From Fragilariopsis cylindrus CCMP1102 (taxonomy: Eukaryota > Bacillariophyta > Bacillariophyceae > Bacillariales > Bacillariaceae), in NCBI GenBank assembly GCA_900095095.1, contig FMBT01000319.1, positions 310,001 through 374,000 of the forward strand: DNA of 64,000 nt, read 5' to 3'. The stretch's first letter is position 1, and every line of letters begins with the position of its first letter. This document shows, piece after piece, positions 53,656-64,000 of the stretch. The notes under the pieces were generated by a model. The model was not told the DNA's origin and did not search any database. It was given only the letters and a program-made list of their open reading frames with translations. Both the position numbers and the translations under genes were made by a program.

Positions 53656-55640
53656 ATGTCGTCTACTCAATCAGACGAGAACAGCGAGAAAACAAAGAAG
53701 GATATCCCCTACTACAAGAAAGAGGTAAAGAAAGAAAAAGCTGGAAAACGTAAGCTATTTCTTTCGTTAGTGAAATTAGCTGAAGAATTGAAACGAGTTC
53801 GAAAAAATACTGCCGGTCTGGAAGAAAATGCTCAATATAGGAATCAAGCATGGTATGAAGGTGGATTATGGAGAGCTCCACAGGTTTTGCCTGAAGTTAA
53901 ACGTAATGTTGCAGACAATCAACGTGCTCGACCACGAGAGGCAATTTCCTTGAGTGATATGTTTCTTAACTTGGTAATTGTTACCGGATTTACACGTGTT
54001 GGGTTGGCAATAACCAATACTGGCCACGTTGAAATGGATCATGTATTGTACTTTGCTGTATTCTGGGTTATCTGGTGTAAGGAAACAGCCTACGCAACCC
54101 GTTTTGATACAACGGACTTGTCGGCACAATTCGAGACACTTTTGGCGTGCTTTGCTGTATTGTTTGCCAGTTTGAGTGTTTCACTTCCCATGAGTTCTGA
54201 TGGTGCTGTCCGGATTATGATCATGGCTGCATTTGTTCCTCGATGCATCTTTGTTTGATGGGTCGGGTCCTGTGGTGGTACAAGGATGCGCAATCAAGTG
54301 ATAATTCTGTAGAATATCACGTCAAGCAGTATGCATTGTACAATATCATTATGAATTTTATGGAAACTGCTGCATGGATTACAGGAATTACATACGTGAT
54401 TCCAGCGCATCGATGGATTGTCTTTCTGGTAGGCGTAATTTTGGCGTTACGGATTCCTAGATCTATTTTATCGAATGATTTCCACGGTACGTTTAGTTTG
54501 TCGCGGGTGACATTGCTGGTGTGCATCTTGTCTGGGAATACTTTTTCGATTACAGTAGCTTCAACGATAACTTACTGTTGTATGTCTGCTTTTTCCTCAC
54601 TCATTCAACCTGATTTCGCTTTATTGATTGACCTCTTTCTACTGAATACATCATCACAAAAAAGCTGCCAATTCTCAACGAGGGGTCTTGTTCATTCTAC
54701 TTTTGGGATTTATGTTACAAAGTGTGGTAGTAGTGGCTACTGAGTTTTTTGTATACGACACTCCCGATTGGAGACAATATTCCTATATCGGGAGTACATG
54801 TCTATTACTCTTTTGTATCAAATTACTCTACTGTGATGATGCGAACACACTAGCATCGGATCACGCCCTCTTGGTCAATCGGGCCGCCGCCGCTTTTTTC
54901 AATATCGGTCAATTTGCCCTATTATTTACTACAACAATTCTAGGAAGTGGATTGAATTTACTAACACATTCATACTTAGCGGCCACAGCGGCCCTTCCAG
55001 GGAATGCAAGTCATTGGTCTGTAGCGGCTTTGCTGGTACGTGTATGGATCTACATATATATTGTTTTCTGTAATTTAATCATCGATTGGATTGTTCTGAT
55101 AAACGTATACATAATTTTTGTTCCCCCCCCCCCCCTCCCCATCCTGTTGCAGCTGTCCTCTTATCCACCCTGTTTATCAAATCAATGCATCTGAAGCGCG
55201 TCCCGATTGCTCCTGCACAACGAGCTTTGTTTGTTGGGGCATACGTTATCCAAGCATTGGCGACAATCGCAGTGGCAGGCATCGCCTTCCTTATGTCTTT
55301 TGGTGAGGGTGGATATTTACAAATCCTCATACAGAATGATGTTGAACTTATGTGGGTTTTATGTGGTTTCGCAGTTCTTTTAGTTGTATTGAGTTGGTTG
55401 GATGAAGGACTGGAATTAGCATTACAGGGTGGTGAAGAAGGAAACGGCGAAAACGCATTTCTAGTCTCTCCCTTTGGATTTTGGTGGTGTTTACATCCTG
55501 CAGTGTCTCCAGAGGAGATTCTTGCAGAAGAAGCAGCAAATGCTGCGGCAATATCAAGTAATACTTTGAACGCAAAGCACTCCAGTTCGGGGCGACTATC
55601 CGAGTTTTCACCACTACTGGGAGAATCTGTCGCACAATGA
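53656..55640 (+). CDS. LtrA-like multi-pass membrane protein
   Basis: About 594 residues over three exons (53656-54579, 54665-55035, 55153-55640), with introns of 85 and about 117 bases. The joint SANSQRGVLFILLLGFM is clean. Two missing bases are implied: one near 54248, where IMAAFVPRCIF continues as LMGRVLWWYKD, and one near the second splice joint. A charged N-terminus precedes about a dozen hydrophobic helices. SLSDMFLNLVIVTGFTRVG and FWVIWCKETAYATRFDTTD match the start of bacterial low-temperature-requirement protein A (LtrA), and EYHVKQYALYNIIMNFMETA is also typical. LtrA function is poorly known. The second intron has a C13 tract before its acceptor. Confidence 0.65.
55123..55135 (+). 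repeat. C13 homopolymer in intron
   Basis: Lies in the pyrimidine tract upstream of the splice acceptor of the LtrA-like gene. Confidence 0.85.
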
Positions 55641-55988
55641 AATTATCATCAGTGGATCTAGGCAACGTATAGTAGAATCTGTTAGAGACTTTTGAGAGTG
55701 TGTTAAATTGAGAAGATAGGAGACTGAGGAATGATACACGTTTATTATTTGTGTATCGATACACCGACCTGAGAAGAAAGAAAGCAGAGGAAGATTATGG
55801 GGGAATTTTCTGAGATTAACACTATTTGAGATCATAGAAAACAATTGTGCAATGTCTTTTCTTCGATTTTATGAGGGTTTTTCTTTCCTCCTCATTCCAA
55901 AATAGTAGTGCTACCTTCATTTCACTATATGTAACTATAGATAGTAAGTAAATGATAATTTTATTTTAAGAGTTGTTGTTATACTAGT
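55641..55988. other. Intergenic between convergent genes
   Basis: AT-rich 3' flanks; nothing recognised. Confidence 0.5.
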
Positions 55989-56581
55989 TCATCTTTCTAG
56001 TGGTCGATTAAAACCACTCTTACGATTCATATATTGACGATATTTTCTTGCCTTATTTTTAGCAGCTCCACCCCTTGCTGCTGTCGATTGATTATCTTCT
56101 ACAGACTCTCCCTTAGTCGAACCAAATCCATCGAAGCCCATCAACTTTCTCATTTGTTCTTCTTCGTCCAAACCTTCCAATTCTTCTTGATTGACCTCAA
56201 TAATCGATTCTTGTGGATTAAGTTGTGATGATTCATCGCCATCCTGCTGCTGCTTATTCTGAGACGACGATAATGTGTTGTCGCCACCCTTTCACCTCTT
56301 CCTCCTGCCTGTTTTTGGTCTAACACTGCTAAATTTTCATCTTCATTCTTTAGTTCTTGTCGTAAACGTGCCATGCGTTGTTCACGTTCCGATGCAATTT
56401 TTTCATTTTTTACAGATGATGATGAGATTGACGATGCACTGTGCTGCCGATCTCCTTGGTGGTTTCTTCGTCGCCCGTGAACCTCATCATCTTGCTGCTG
56501 TTGTTCCTGTTGTCGTTCTCGTCGATCAGTTTGTCGATTTTGTTGTCGATATCTTTCCACGTCTTCTTGGGAGCTAGTCAT
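55989..56581 (-). CDS. SNRNP27: U4/U6.U5 tri-snRNP 27 kDa protein
   Basis: About 197 residues from the ATG at 56581 (the longer frame starts at GTG). One frame break near 56288-56293 is consistent with one missing base; the joined reading passes through LNPQESIIEVNQEELEGLDEEE. The C-terminus is the diagnostic family domain: MRKLMGFDGFGSTKG, then ARKYRQYMNRKSGFNRPLE, nearly identical to SNRNP27 of other eukaryotes. The N-terminal half is Arg/Gln/Asp-rich, in place of the usual RS domain. The protein joins the spliceosome's tri-snRNP. It is transcribed away from the dynamitin gene, with a shared 500-base promoter region. Confidence 0.88.
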
Positions 56582-57086
56582 ATTTGAACAACAATTGATA
56601 GGAATTGTCCTTCGCTTCACTAGTACGGTTAAATTTCTTACTTTAATATTATTACTCCTTAAATTGTAATAATGTTGTTGATGTCGTTGTCGTCGTTGTC
56701 GTCGTTGTTACGCCATTGCACACTTTAAAATCGAAAAGTGTTTGGTTGTTGTTATTTTATAGCATGTATTTTTCTCTGAGAAATCCATAACAAAACCTTT
56801 AGATTTCTATTAAAGCCGGATAATTAATGCATTACTTAGTCACTATGACTTTTTCCTAATTAAGCATAATAATAATTAGTAAAGTGCGCATCCTACCTCA
56901 TATCACAGTGTTTTTAAAGGAATCATACAAGAATAGCAATGTTGAAATACTGCAACCAATCTTAAAATCTACCGTAGTACAGGAACACAAAACAACAAGT
57001 TGGACGTAGAATATTAATTTCGTTCGGCATCTTGAAAACATCTTAACGGACAACGTAAATTTACAATAGTAATAACAACAATAGCA
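56582..57086. other. Shared promoter region, divergent genes
   Basis: 505 bases between the SNRNP27 and dynamitin starts. It has a GTCGTT run near 56677-56708 and is AT-rich otherwise. Confidence 0.5.
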
Positions 57087-58274
57087 ATGAACGAAGATAC
57101 TACTACTACTACAAGTACCGATGAAACTGATGGTGGCGAGATAATTTATTCTGATGCCGGTTTAGAACCCGTTAATCCAACAAAACCACCTATTGTTCAC
57201 CAGCAACAACAACAATCTGCGGGTGATAGTAGCGCAGAGTCCGTCTTGAATTCTGATCAAATATCTCCTCAAGTAGCATTCGAAATATTTCAGGGCAAAG
57301 TTTACAGTGCATCGATTCCTAATACTACTATCAATGCAGCCAAAACATCAACAAGTGCGGGCGGCGATGATGAATCGACACCACTTGAAAGATTAGCTCG
57401 TTTACAACAAGAAGTAACAGCATTGGAGGCAGAACTAAAAATGACAGCGGCTGCCGATAGTGGCAGAGAATTTGATGAGCAAGTTGTACAATTGGCAACT
57501 GACTTGAAAAATCGGTTAGTTGCAACATCGTCTACTCATGTGACCGAACAGGATGATTTGACCCGTTTGATCCATGAGCAATTACAAAATATTCAGAAAA
57601 AAGATGCAACAGCCAGTGCTGCTGCTGCTGCTGCTGCTGGAATAGTATCTTTACCCCAGACTGGGCTCGTCTACGAATTATACGGCAATGCTACAAATCC
57701 AACAACAACCATGGAGGAACGATTGTTGAATTTAGAACGGTTGTTGGGAAATTCACAACAAAATGCTTTATCCTCTTCATCCTCCTCTTCACAAACGAAT
57801 TCTACTTCATCAACATCTACCAACCATAAATCACTATTACATAGACTGGAAGAAATGGAAACATTGGTAGCGACTGTTGACTCTACAACTCTTGAAAAGA
57901 CCGCTACTAAGGCTAAGGTTATCCGAGCTGACCTAGAGGCAGCCAGTAAGGCTCGTAACAAACTTACGGCGACCTACAAAAAGGAAGACTCGAAAATGAT
58001 TCAACAACTTTACCAGCAAATGGTTGACTTAGAAGGTCTTGGCAGTTATTTACCTAGTTTGGTAGAACGGCTACAACAACTTAGTCATTTGCATCGACAA
58101 GCCTCGACCTTCGGAACGAGACTTCAAGAATTAGAACGAGGAACCACCCAAGTGGAGGCAACTGTTGGTCAATTAGAAGATGGTATGACTACATTACAAA
58201 CGACTGTAGTTCAGAATATTGCTGCAATGGAAAACAATTTACGAGAACTCGATAAAAAACTGAGTGGTTTGTAG
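57087..58274 (+). CDS. DCTN2: Dynactin subunit 2 (dynamitin)
   Basis: 395 residues, single exon, unbroken. The protein is mainly coiled coil from about residue 110. Family signs are the acidic N-terminus with IIYSDAG, TPLERLARLQQEVTALEAEL, LLNLERLLG, LHRLEEMETLVATVD, LEGLGSYLPSLVERLQQLSHLHRQA and the terminal ENNLRELDKKL. Dynamitin builds the shoulder of dynactin, which links cytoplasmic dynein to cargo. An Ala run (GCT repeats) near residues 177-184 and a Gln run near residue 39 are local expansions. Confidence 0.85.
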   Translation: MNEDTTTTTSTDETDGGEIIYSDAGLEPVNPTKPPIVHQQQQQSAGDSSAESVLNSDQISPQVAFEIFQGKVYSASIPNTTINAAKTSTSAGGDDESTPLERLARLQQEVTALEAELKMTAAADSGREFDEQVVQLATDLKNRLVATSSTHVTEQDDLTRLIHEQLQNIQKKDATASAAAAAAAGIVSLPQTGLVYELYGNATNPTTTMEERLLNLERLLGNSQQNALSSSSSSSQTNSTSSTSTNHKSLLHRLEEMETLVATVDSTTLEKTATKAKVIRADLEAASKARNKLTATYKKEDSKMIQQLYQQMVDLEGLGSYLPSLVERLQQLSHLHRQASTFGTRLQELERGTTQVEATVGQLEDGMTTLQTTVVQNIAAMENNLRELDKKLSGL

Positions 58275-58801
58275 GTCAGGTAACATACATGATATTGCAA
58301 TTTTAAAAAGTAGGACCTATGTATACATGTTAAAATATTATGAAAAAAATGTACCTAACTTATAGGAAATAGAAGCAAAATATTGCTTCTGTAGTAGAAT
58401 AAGTATAATAAACTAGTGTTTTTTATTCTATTAACTGCGGCATTGGAATTAATGAATTTTTCTTCTCATACTAGTAGCTGCAGCAAGCAAAAGTGAACTT
58501 CCTTTATTACGGTACAGTATGCTGTCTTACAGTAATAATACAGACGTAAAAATAATACAGACGTAAAAATAATACAGACGTTTTTATCGTCGGATTATCA
58601 AATGGCGTACTCAAAAACACCTTTTGTCAAGCTAAAAATAAGAGAGAAAAAGATAAAAAAAGAAGTTGTGATTAAGTAACTATGTTTCCTTGCGGTAATA
58701 AATACATAATATGACTTCGGGCCTTCTGGGTGTTTTGTGATGGCATTTATTTTATCGACGATTATATTGCCAATGGAATCATATTACTATCATTACCAAG
58801 A
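58275..58801. other. Intergenic with 17-bp tandem repeat
   Basis: Spacer between two plus-strand genes. It holds the tandem repeat at 58534-58581 and nothing else recognised. Confidence 0.55.
58534..58581 (+). repeat. 17-bp unit, about 2.8 tandem copies
   Basis: AATAATACAGACGTAAA repeats with period 17 (starts at 58534, 58551 and 58568). It lies about 220 bases upstream of the thioesterase ATG. Confidence 0.85.
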
Positions 58802-60115
58802 ATGATATCATCGACAAGAAATTCACTCACTGGGGCTCTTGTATTCCTTCACCGCTGTCAGCCACGAGCGCAGCAGCGGCAATTAGGAATTTGTCTACGA
58901 TTGTTTTCGTCCTCATCGCCCGACATCGACGCGGCCGTCAACTATACAAGCGATTTTAAAATTAAAGGGCCCATCGTAGCTCAATTATGGACAGCGCGAC
59001 TGGAGGCCAAACAAAAGGCGGCTACTGAAACGATTGATATGGATCGCCCCCGATCACCAAGCGAATCCGTCACCAAATTCACCTACGACTTCAAGAAGGA
59101 CGGTTTTTTAGCTGAAAGATATCGAAATCCTTTCGGACATCTGCGATTTGGAAAGGTACTGGAAGATCTGGATGCATTAGCGGGTAACATTGCTTTTGGC
59201 CATGTACAGGACCCATCGGTAGATATCGTGACAGCTAGCGTTGATAAGATTAAATTGTCTGGTTTGCCACATCTGGAAAATAATCAACATATGAGCGGGA
59301 AGGTAACCTACGTTGGAACTTCCTCTATGGAAATTCGGATGCAATGCAAATGCGATGGAGTCGACGAGGATCCTTGGATGGAAGCATACTTTACCTTCGT
59401 CGCTGTTAATCGCGAGACAAAAAGGCCGATGGTCATCCCACCACTCGCACCGCAAACTTGGTTGGAAAAAGACCAGTTTGAAGCAGGCCAACGACGTGCT
59501 CAAAAACGAAAAGAAGCCCGTAAGAAGAGCAAAAACTTTGAATGGGCCCACAACTCTGAAGTTGATAAACTGGCGGTGAAACTACTTCAAGAGGCTGGAC
59601 CTTTAAAAAACATTCCAGGTCTCGCCGATCCTAATTCCATCCTGATGGAACACACCAAGCTTCAGAATTGTGAAATTGCACAACCATCAACCGCAAACCT
59701 AGCCAATCAAATATTTGGTGGATTTTTGATGCGTCGCGCTTTTGATTTGGCCTGGGCCACGGCCTACGTATTCGCTGGGTGTCGGCCACGCTTCATGGAA
59801 GTAGACGAGGTTGCCTTCACCATCCCGGTCAACGTTGGTGACCTAACAAATTTCCAAGCCCAAGTGATTTATGCAGATGTACACGACGAGGTTCGAGGCT
59901 TTAATATCTATCATGGTCAAAAAAATATACCGCTGGTGTCAATAGAGGTATATGCGTGGGTAGTGGAGCCGGAAAAAGCTTCGGCGAAACTCTCTAACAA
60001 ATTCACATACACATTTGCTGTAGACAGTGGAACGAACATTCGAAAAGTGCTACCCGCGAACATGGAAGATGCGAGGAAGATGGCAATTCAAGTTGGGAAT
60101 CGTAGGACAGTTTGA
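58802..60115 (+). CDS. Acyl-CoA thioesterase, ACOT9-like, mitochondrial
   Basis: The longer frame begins at a GTG; the ATG at 58802 gives 437 residues with a good mitochondrial leader (Arg- and Ser-rich, ending in LRLFSSSS). Two hotdog domains follow. The first, about residues 105-210, contains FGHLRFGKVLEDLDALAG and AYFTFVAVNRETKRP. The second, about residues 280-400, has TANLANQIFGGFLMRRAFDLAW and DEVAFTIPVNVGDLTNF. NQIFGGFLM is the usual substrate-helix motif. Tandem hotdogs with a mitochondrial leader are the ACOT9/10 layout, whose members hydrolyse acyl-CoAs to free acid and CoA. Chain-length preference cannot be read. Confidence 0.85.
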   Translation: MISSTRNSLTGALVFLHRCQPRAQQRQLGICLRLFSSSSPDIDAAVNYTSDFKIKGPIVAQLWTARLEAKQKAATETIDMDRPRSPSESVTKFTYDFKKDGFLAERYRNPFGHLRFGKVLEDLDALAGNIAFGHVQDPSVDIVTASVDKIKLSGLPHLENNQHMSGKVTYVGTSSMEIRMQCKCDGVDEDPWMEAYFTFVAVNRETKRPMVIPPLAPQTWLEKDQFEAGQRRAQKRKEARKKSKNFEWAHNSEVDKLAVKLLQEAGPLKNIPGLADPNSILMEHTKLQNCEIAQPSTANLANQIFGGFLMRRAFDLAWATAYVFAGCRPRFMEVDEVAFTIPVNVGDLTNFQAQVIYADVHDEVRGFNIYHGQKNIPLVSIEVYAWVVEPEKASAKLSNKFTYTFAVDSGTNIRKVLPANMEDARKMAIQVGNRRTV

Positions 60116-60439
60116 TTAGAATAAATTTTATCCTTTCATCGTCAGACTGATGTGATGTTATTGACAGATTTAAAAGTCTACACCACTAGTTGACAATTTA
60201 AACACATGACATAATATTTAGTTTTACGCTCTATCTCTACAACTTTCAGCAAATTTCTTGCAGGATCAGGACGCTCAGTCTAGTAGATAGGTTTATCAAG
60301 ATTACAATATATTATTTCGTATTCATTCATTGGTCATTTTTGAAATTTAACCATAATGAGTGATGGAAGATAGACGAAAGGATTGTTTAAAGCCGAATTA
60401 CATTTGAAATTCGATGGATTTCTTCGTAATTGGGTATCA
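60116..60439. other. Intergenic between convergent genes
   Basis: AT-rich; nothing recognised. A direct CACTAGCTTGT pair lies just past it (about 60438-60459), at the 3' end of the next gene. Confidence 0.5.
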
Positions 60440-62239
60440 CTAGCTTGTCACTAGCTTGTCAGTCACTATGATTGTATGGCGCCAACCACGGTGTATCGAC
60501 TGTATGGTATGTCCTTCATCTAATAGAGTATCTACGTAGGTAGGGGTGAAATAAGCATAATCTCGCAGTATTTCATCTTTCCATAGATGAACTTGATAGA
60601 CTTTGCCTTGCCCGTCAATGACTGTGGTTCGATCATGGTGAGCTTCAAATTGCCGAATGGGTGAATCTAAAACTCCGGCAGGTATAAGTTCTACAGGATC
60701 CAAAATAGGTACCGCCTCATCGGAAGCAATTCCAACAGCATGGACACTACCATCTTCCATAAGTATCGCAGTATGATGCGATCCGCAAGATATTCTTTGG
60801 ACTTTCATGACTTCGTTGTCATTCGTTTTGGGCAATCCTACAACCTGTTCGGGTGTCCGTGCGTCTCCTGGACTTGAAGTCCCATCTATCTTTTCTTCTT
60901 CGTCATCATCGTCACCGTCGGAAGTATTGCCATTGTCGCCACGACTCATATTTTTCCCCCATATAAAAACCTTGTCGTCATTTGTCAATAAGGCACCGTG
61001 ATGAAAGCCAGCCCCAATTTCGACTACTCTTTGGTTGTCATCATCGAGTATGATGGGTCGCGCCCACGGATCTTGATCGGCATCTACATTCCGTCCCAAC
61101 TGACCTCGGTTGGCTTTACCCCAACTATAGACTTGTCCTTCCTTCGATAGAGCATAGCCCTGTTGGAAACCGAGTACGACTTGTACGATGGGTTGATCCT
61201 GCTCAGCAGCCAAGCTGTCGCTGACTTTATCACCTCCCCCAATCGGCAAGGACGTCAACGAAAGTCCTCGGACCGGTTCTGGTGTCCAGACATTATTCGA
61301 AGTAATACCTGTCCCGCATTGACCTCTATTGTTTATTCCCGTCATACTTTTATTGATGTATGGTGTAGTATGGCAAAAGGAGTAAGAGCAATGAGCAGTG
61401 AGCAATGAGCAATGAGCAATAAAAAGGGTCAATGATGATACAAAGAAAGAGAATGAACAAGATCATCACAGTAGACAACAGTAGCAAACGATAATTCCAT
61501 TTGTAAATACTCACTAAAGAGTACCCGCTTCTCCAATCACGGCAAGAAAGCCTGGTCCACAAGCTACTTGCTTGATTCTATTGTCGGCGACTGAATTTTT
61601 GTTGTTGTTACTGTTAGTGTTGCTGTTGATCGAAATCTTCGTCCAATCGTCCAGTAGAGAATACTTCTCAGCAATTTTCCAAGTCTCTTTTTGCTCCGGA
61701 CTATTGTTTATGCTTCCATTTGCAAATCCTATCAAAGAAGAGATCATTCCTCCAACGGGTGTCGTAGCACTCGTATCGTGATTTCGATTGACCCATCGTT
61801 GTAGAAAGCCAGGCATTCGATTCAATCTCAATAGTGACACAAGATCATGTGATCGTCCTACAATACGGAGTACTCCTTGTGTATCCAAAATAGCGCTGTT
61901 GCCCCAACCGACGGTTGCCTGTTGTATGTCATCGTGTTGGTAAATAAGGACGGGTGACGATGACGACGATGACGACGACAACAACGAAAATAAATTCGAC
62001 GACTCATTGTCGTTGCTGGTGCTGCTATCACTACTACTAGTGCCATCACTATCAGACCTCGCTGTTGATTTCCAACCTTCTTCCGACACTTCTTCGTCGA
62101 AATGGCCAGGGATACTCTTCAGTATATTTTCTCGCCTCATTGCACCTGTCCATCCTTCACCCACAGCAAAAATCGCCATTGATCGTCGATAGTGATGATG
62201 ACGGCGACAAAATCGGAATACATTATTACTTTGCAACAT
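60440..62239 (-). CDS. RCC1-repeat (beta-propeller) protein
   Basis: 543 residues in two exons (62239-61515 and 61346-60440). The 168-base GTGAGT...AAAAG intron joins EAGTLY to MTGINNRGQCGTG in frame. At least five RCC1-type blades are visible: IFAVGEGWTGAM, ACGPGFLAVIGEAGTLY, YSWGKANRGQLGRN, IGAGFHHGALLTNDDKVFIWG and ISCGSHHTAILMEDG. Ser- and Asp-rich loops are inserted. There is no partner domain, so a Ran exchange role is not implied; many such proteins serve as binding platforms. The N-terminus (CRRHHHYRRSM) is basic and could be a short mitochondrial leader. The intron carries a 7-base GAGCAAT repeat array. Confidence 0.8.
61388..61419. repeat. GAGCAAT tandem array in intron
   Basis: About four copies of a 7-base unit (GAGCAAT, once GAGCAGT) inside the RCC1 gene's intron. 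In some frames it makes an artificial repeat peptide. Confidence 0.75.
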
Positions 62240-62865
62240 CGTATAATATCGAGAGCAAGTGAGAGGCAGGACCTACTTGTACTTGATTTACGATGTATGT
62301 TTGTGCAGTATCGGAATAATAAGGAGCATAACAATAAGTTCTCATAGTGCGTATTTATGAGCAGATCCATCAGAGAAGAGCGATTTTATTTATTTATTTG
62401 TTGGCTACTAATAGTACCTACCTAGTACCTACTCTCTTTGAATCCTGAGCCAGAAAATGCGGCATAAGTGTTCGAAAGAAATTCTTTAAAATTTCAAAAT
62501 ATCATTAAGTGGAATTGTCGAATTTGTATATCTGTACAAATCATGTAGAAATTATGTAAAATAAATACTATTCTGCCTCTGATTCTCAATCCTACTGTAC
62601 TGTATTCAGAACCTTTACCGGTAGTTTCCAAAAATTTACCGCGATAATAAACGCATCTATTTAACACGAGGATTCGCATACCATAAGAAAGGTGCATAAC
62701 TTCTTCGCCGATTCATTCGACACAAAGACACCAATCTAAAATTGGAACCCAAAAGACAACCCTATCTGTCTCTACTAGAAGCTATTACAAACTAGTCCAT
62801 TGCTTTTAGTTAGAAAGCATGGAAGTGTATGGTAAAATTTTGACTATATTAACACTACAACACAT
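62240..62865. other. Intergenic, no gene seen
   Basis: 626 bases between two minus-strand genes. It holds the promoter of the RCC1 gene and the 3' flank of the next. No feature was recognised. Confidence 0.5.
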
Positions 62866-63585
62866 TCACATTACTCTGCACATGCTACCGCATGAAATAG
62901 CTGCCATTAACGTGTCGAATATTGTTCCCAAGTAGTAGTCAGCGACCCAACGATGATTTGGACCAAAGCAGACCGAAATTTGTGTATTAATATAGGATTC
63001 ATCTTCAACGACTTCTTGTTCAAGGTTATTGGCATTCGTTCTTGCTTTTTCCTTGGATTTCTTACTAGACTTGATAGCTATACTAGATAAGTTCTGCTGT
63101 ATATTCCTCGTAGTACAACAAGTATTCTCTTCTCTCTCTGCTGTAATTACGTGTTTAGCAGCTCGATGATGTAACAGGACACGTCGCATATGGTTGTGAC
63201 ATCGTGCAGATTTAAGTTTCGCTCCAAATCGACGGTGTTTGGAATCCAATACATCGCATCGAAATCTATCCATATCATTTAACGTGTACCAACAATCTTT
63301 TTTGTCAATTATTGAAATTCGTTTAATTTCTTTTACGGTAATTTCATCAAAGAATGATACCTTTCGAGTGCTTTGTTTTCGTTGGGATGGTGAGATAATC
63401 AACTTTTGATTATTGTTAGCATCAGGAATCTTTCTACCAGTATCATTCGCCTGTCTGCTGGAACTCCGTCGATTCCCTTTTGGTGATGTCGCATATCTTT
63501 CAGATGATGGTATTGAAAGAGTTGTTACTAAGGAATTCGTATTATGAAACCCCTTTTGGCTATGGCGCATCGATCTTCTCGTCAT
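62866..63585 (-). CDS. Hypothetical protein with Trp-Tyr-Thr motif block
   Basis: 239 residues, single exon, ATG at 63585. The first 70 residues are Ser/Arg/Asn-rich. The block KVSFFDEITVKEIKRI ... CWYTLNDMDRFRCDVL is reminiscent of a short domain that I recall as common in diatom hypothetical proteins (beta strand, then W-[YL]-T, then an acidic helix). It is followed by a basic helical region (CHNHMRRVLLHHRAAKH) and a Lys-rich stretch. No enzyme motif, leader or membrane segment was seen. Function is unknown. Confidence 0.65.
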   Translation of the reverse strand: MTRRSMRHSQKGFHNTNSLVTTLSIPSSERYATSPKGNRRSSSRQANDTGRKIPDANNNQKLIISPSQRKQSTRKVSFFDEITVKEIKRISIIDKKDCWYTLNDMDRFRCDVLDSKHRRFGAKLKSARCHNHMRRVLLHHRAAKHVITAEREENTCCTTRNIQQNLSSIAIKSSKKSKEKARTNANNLEQEVVEDESYINTQISVCFGPNHRWVADYYLGTIFDTLMAAISCGSMCRVM

Positions 63586-64000
63586 CCTCAGTGTTTTTTA
63601 ATGCGTATATTGTAAGTTGGAATGGTTTCAAAGCAAAATAGGAGTCTTTTTCTCTTTCTTCTATTGTGACGTTGCCTGAATGGAATGGAATTGATCTTGT
63701 TTGCTGTGATTATTGAGAGATATGGTCTCAAAATGGATGATACTGTAGAGTTTGTTGTTTTTGCTTGAGAAAGTCTGAACAAAAGGCTATGGTCTTGTAT
63801 TATATTAAGTATCGCAACTACTAGTTTAATAATAATAGCATTTACGGTACAGCAGTAAAGGTTTTCAGTCGTACCAGTACCGGGTATGATTTCAATTACA
63901 CAGTACGGGGTCGTACAGTATCTTCCCTAACAAGATCAGTTGATTCAAATTGTTCAGATATTAAATCGTAGACGATGAAAGTATATCGGACTCTCGACGA
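63586..64000. other. Window end, no gene seen
   Basis: Likely the promoter of the last minus-strand gene. A frame at 63588-63782 lacks an ATG and is not supported. Confidence 0.5.

Noticed and set aside
55123-55152. Poly-C and C/T tract as a candidate coding Pro run
   Set aside because: It lies inside the intron of the LtrA-like gene, ending in a normal CAG acceptor.
61350-61562. Leader-like frame with AHCSLL repeats next to the RCC1 gene
   Set aside because: It is the intron's 7-base repeat translated; splicing removes it cleanly.
1-64000. Any retroelement, virus-like or toxin gene remnant
   Set aside because: No reverse transcriptase, integrase, capsid, envelope or toxin motif was found in any frame I read.

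Overview
This looks like nuclear DNA of a photosynthetic stramenopile, most likely a diatom. The evidence is AT-rich spacers between closely packed genes, few short GT-AG introns (about 75 to 170 bases), and proteins full of Asn, Gln, Asp and Ser runs. One product carries a two-part leader ending in a twin-arginine thylakoid signal. Typical eukaryotic machinery (DBP7/DDX31 helicase, SNRNP27, dynamitin) sits beside CSRNP-like, LtrA-like and phytol-kinase-like genes. The species cannot be named from this window.

Layout. 0-10 kb: a FabI enoyl reductase without a visible plastid leader, a long coiled-coil low-complexity protein, an ETFRF1/LYRM5-type LYR protein, and low-complexity unknowns around simple repeats. 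10-18 kb: a membrane protein with an Arg/Ser tract and a C-terminal PDZ domain, a SAM-methyltransferase-like protein, an HD-domain protein and an ABHD11-like hydrolase. 18-27 kb: a P2-type cation ATPase, a secreted or plastid-targeted unknown, and a membrane-anchored kinase. 27-43 kb: DBP7/DDX31, a sulfotransferase, a 1353-residue CXXC zinc-finger protein, a renalase-like flavoprotein, a broken-looking unknown of different composition, and a CSRNP-like protein. 44-64 kb: a thylakoid-lumen candidate, a TPR-AHA1 fusion, a modular Cys-rich secreted protein, a phytol/polyprenol-kinase-like protein, an LtrA-like membrane protein, SNRNP27, dynamitin, an ACOT9-like thioesterase, an RCC1-repeat protein and a final unknown.

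The genes do not form one pathway; this is ordinary mixed nuclear gene order on both strands. No retroelement, viral element, rRNA, tRNA or CRISPR array was seen by eye.

A caution for every user: ten gene models are interrupted by frame breaks. Nearly all behave like one missing base, and they occur even inside conserved genes (DBP7, SNRNP27). I read them mainly as sequence errors, so the spans below cover the whole gene and say where the frame changes. Several open frames begin at TTG or GTG; I moved these starts to the first plausible ATG.
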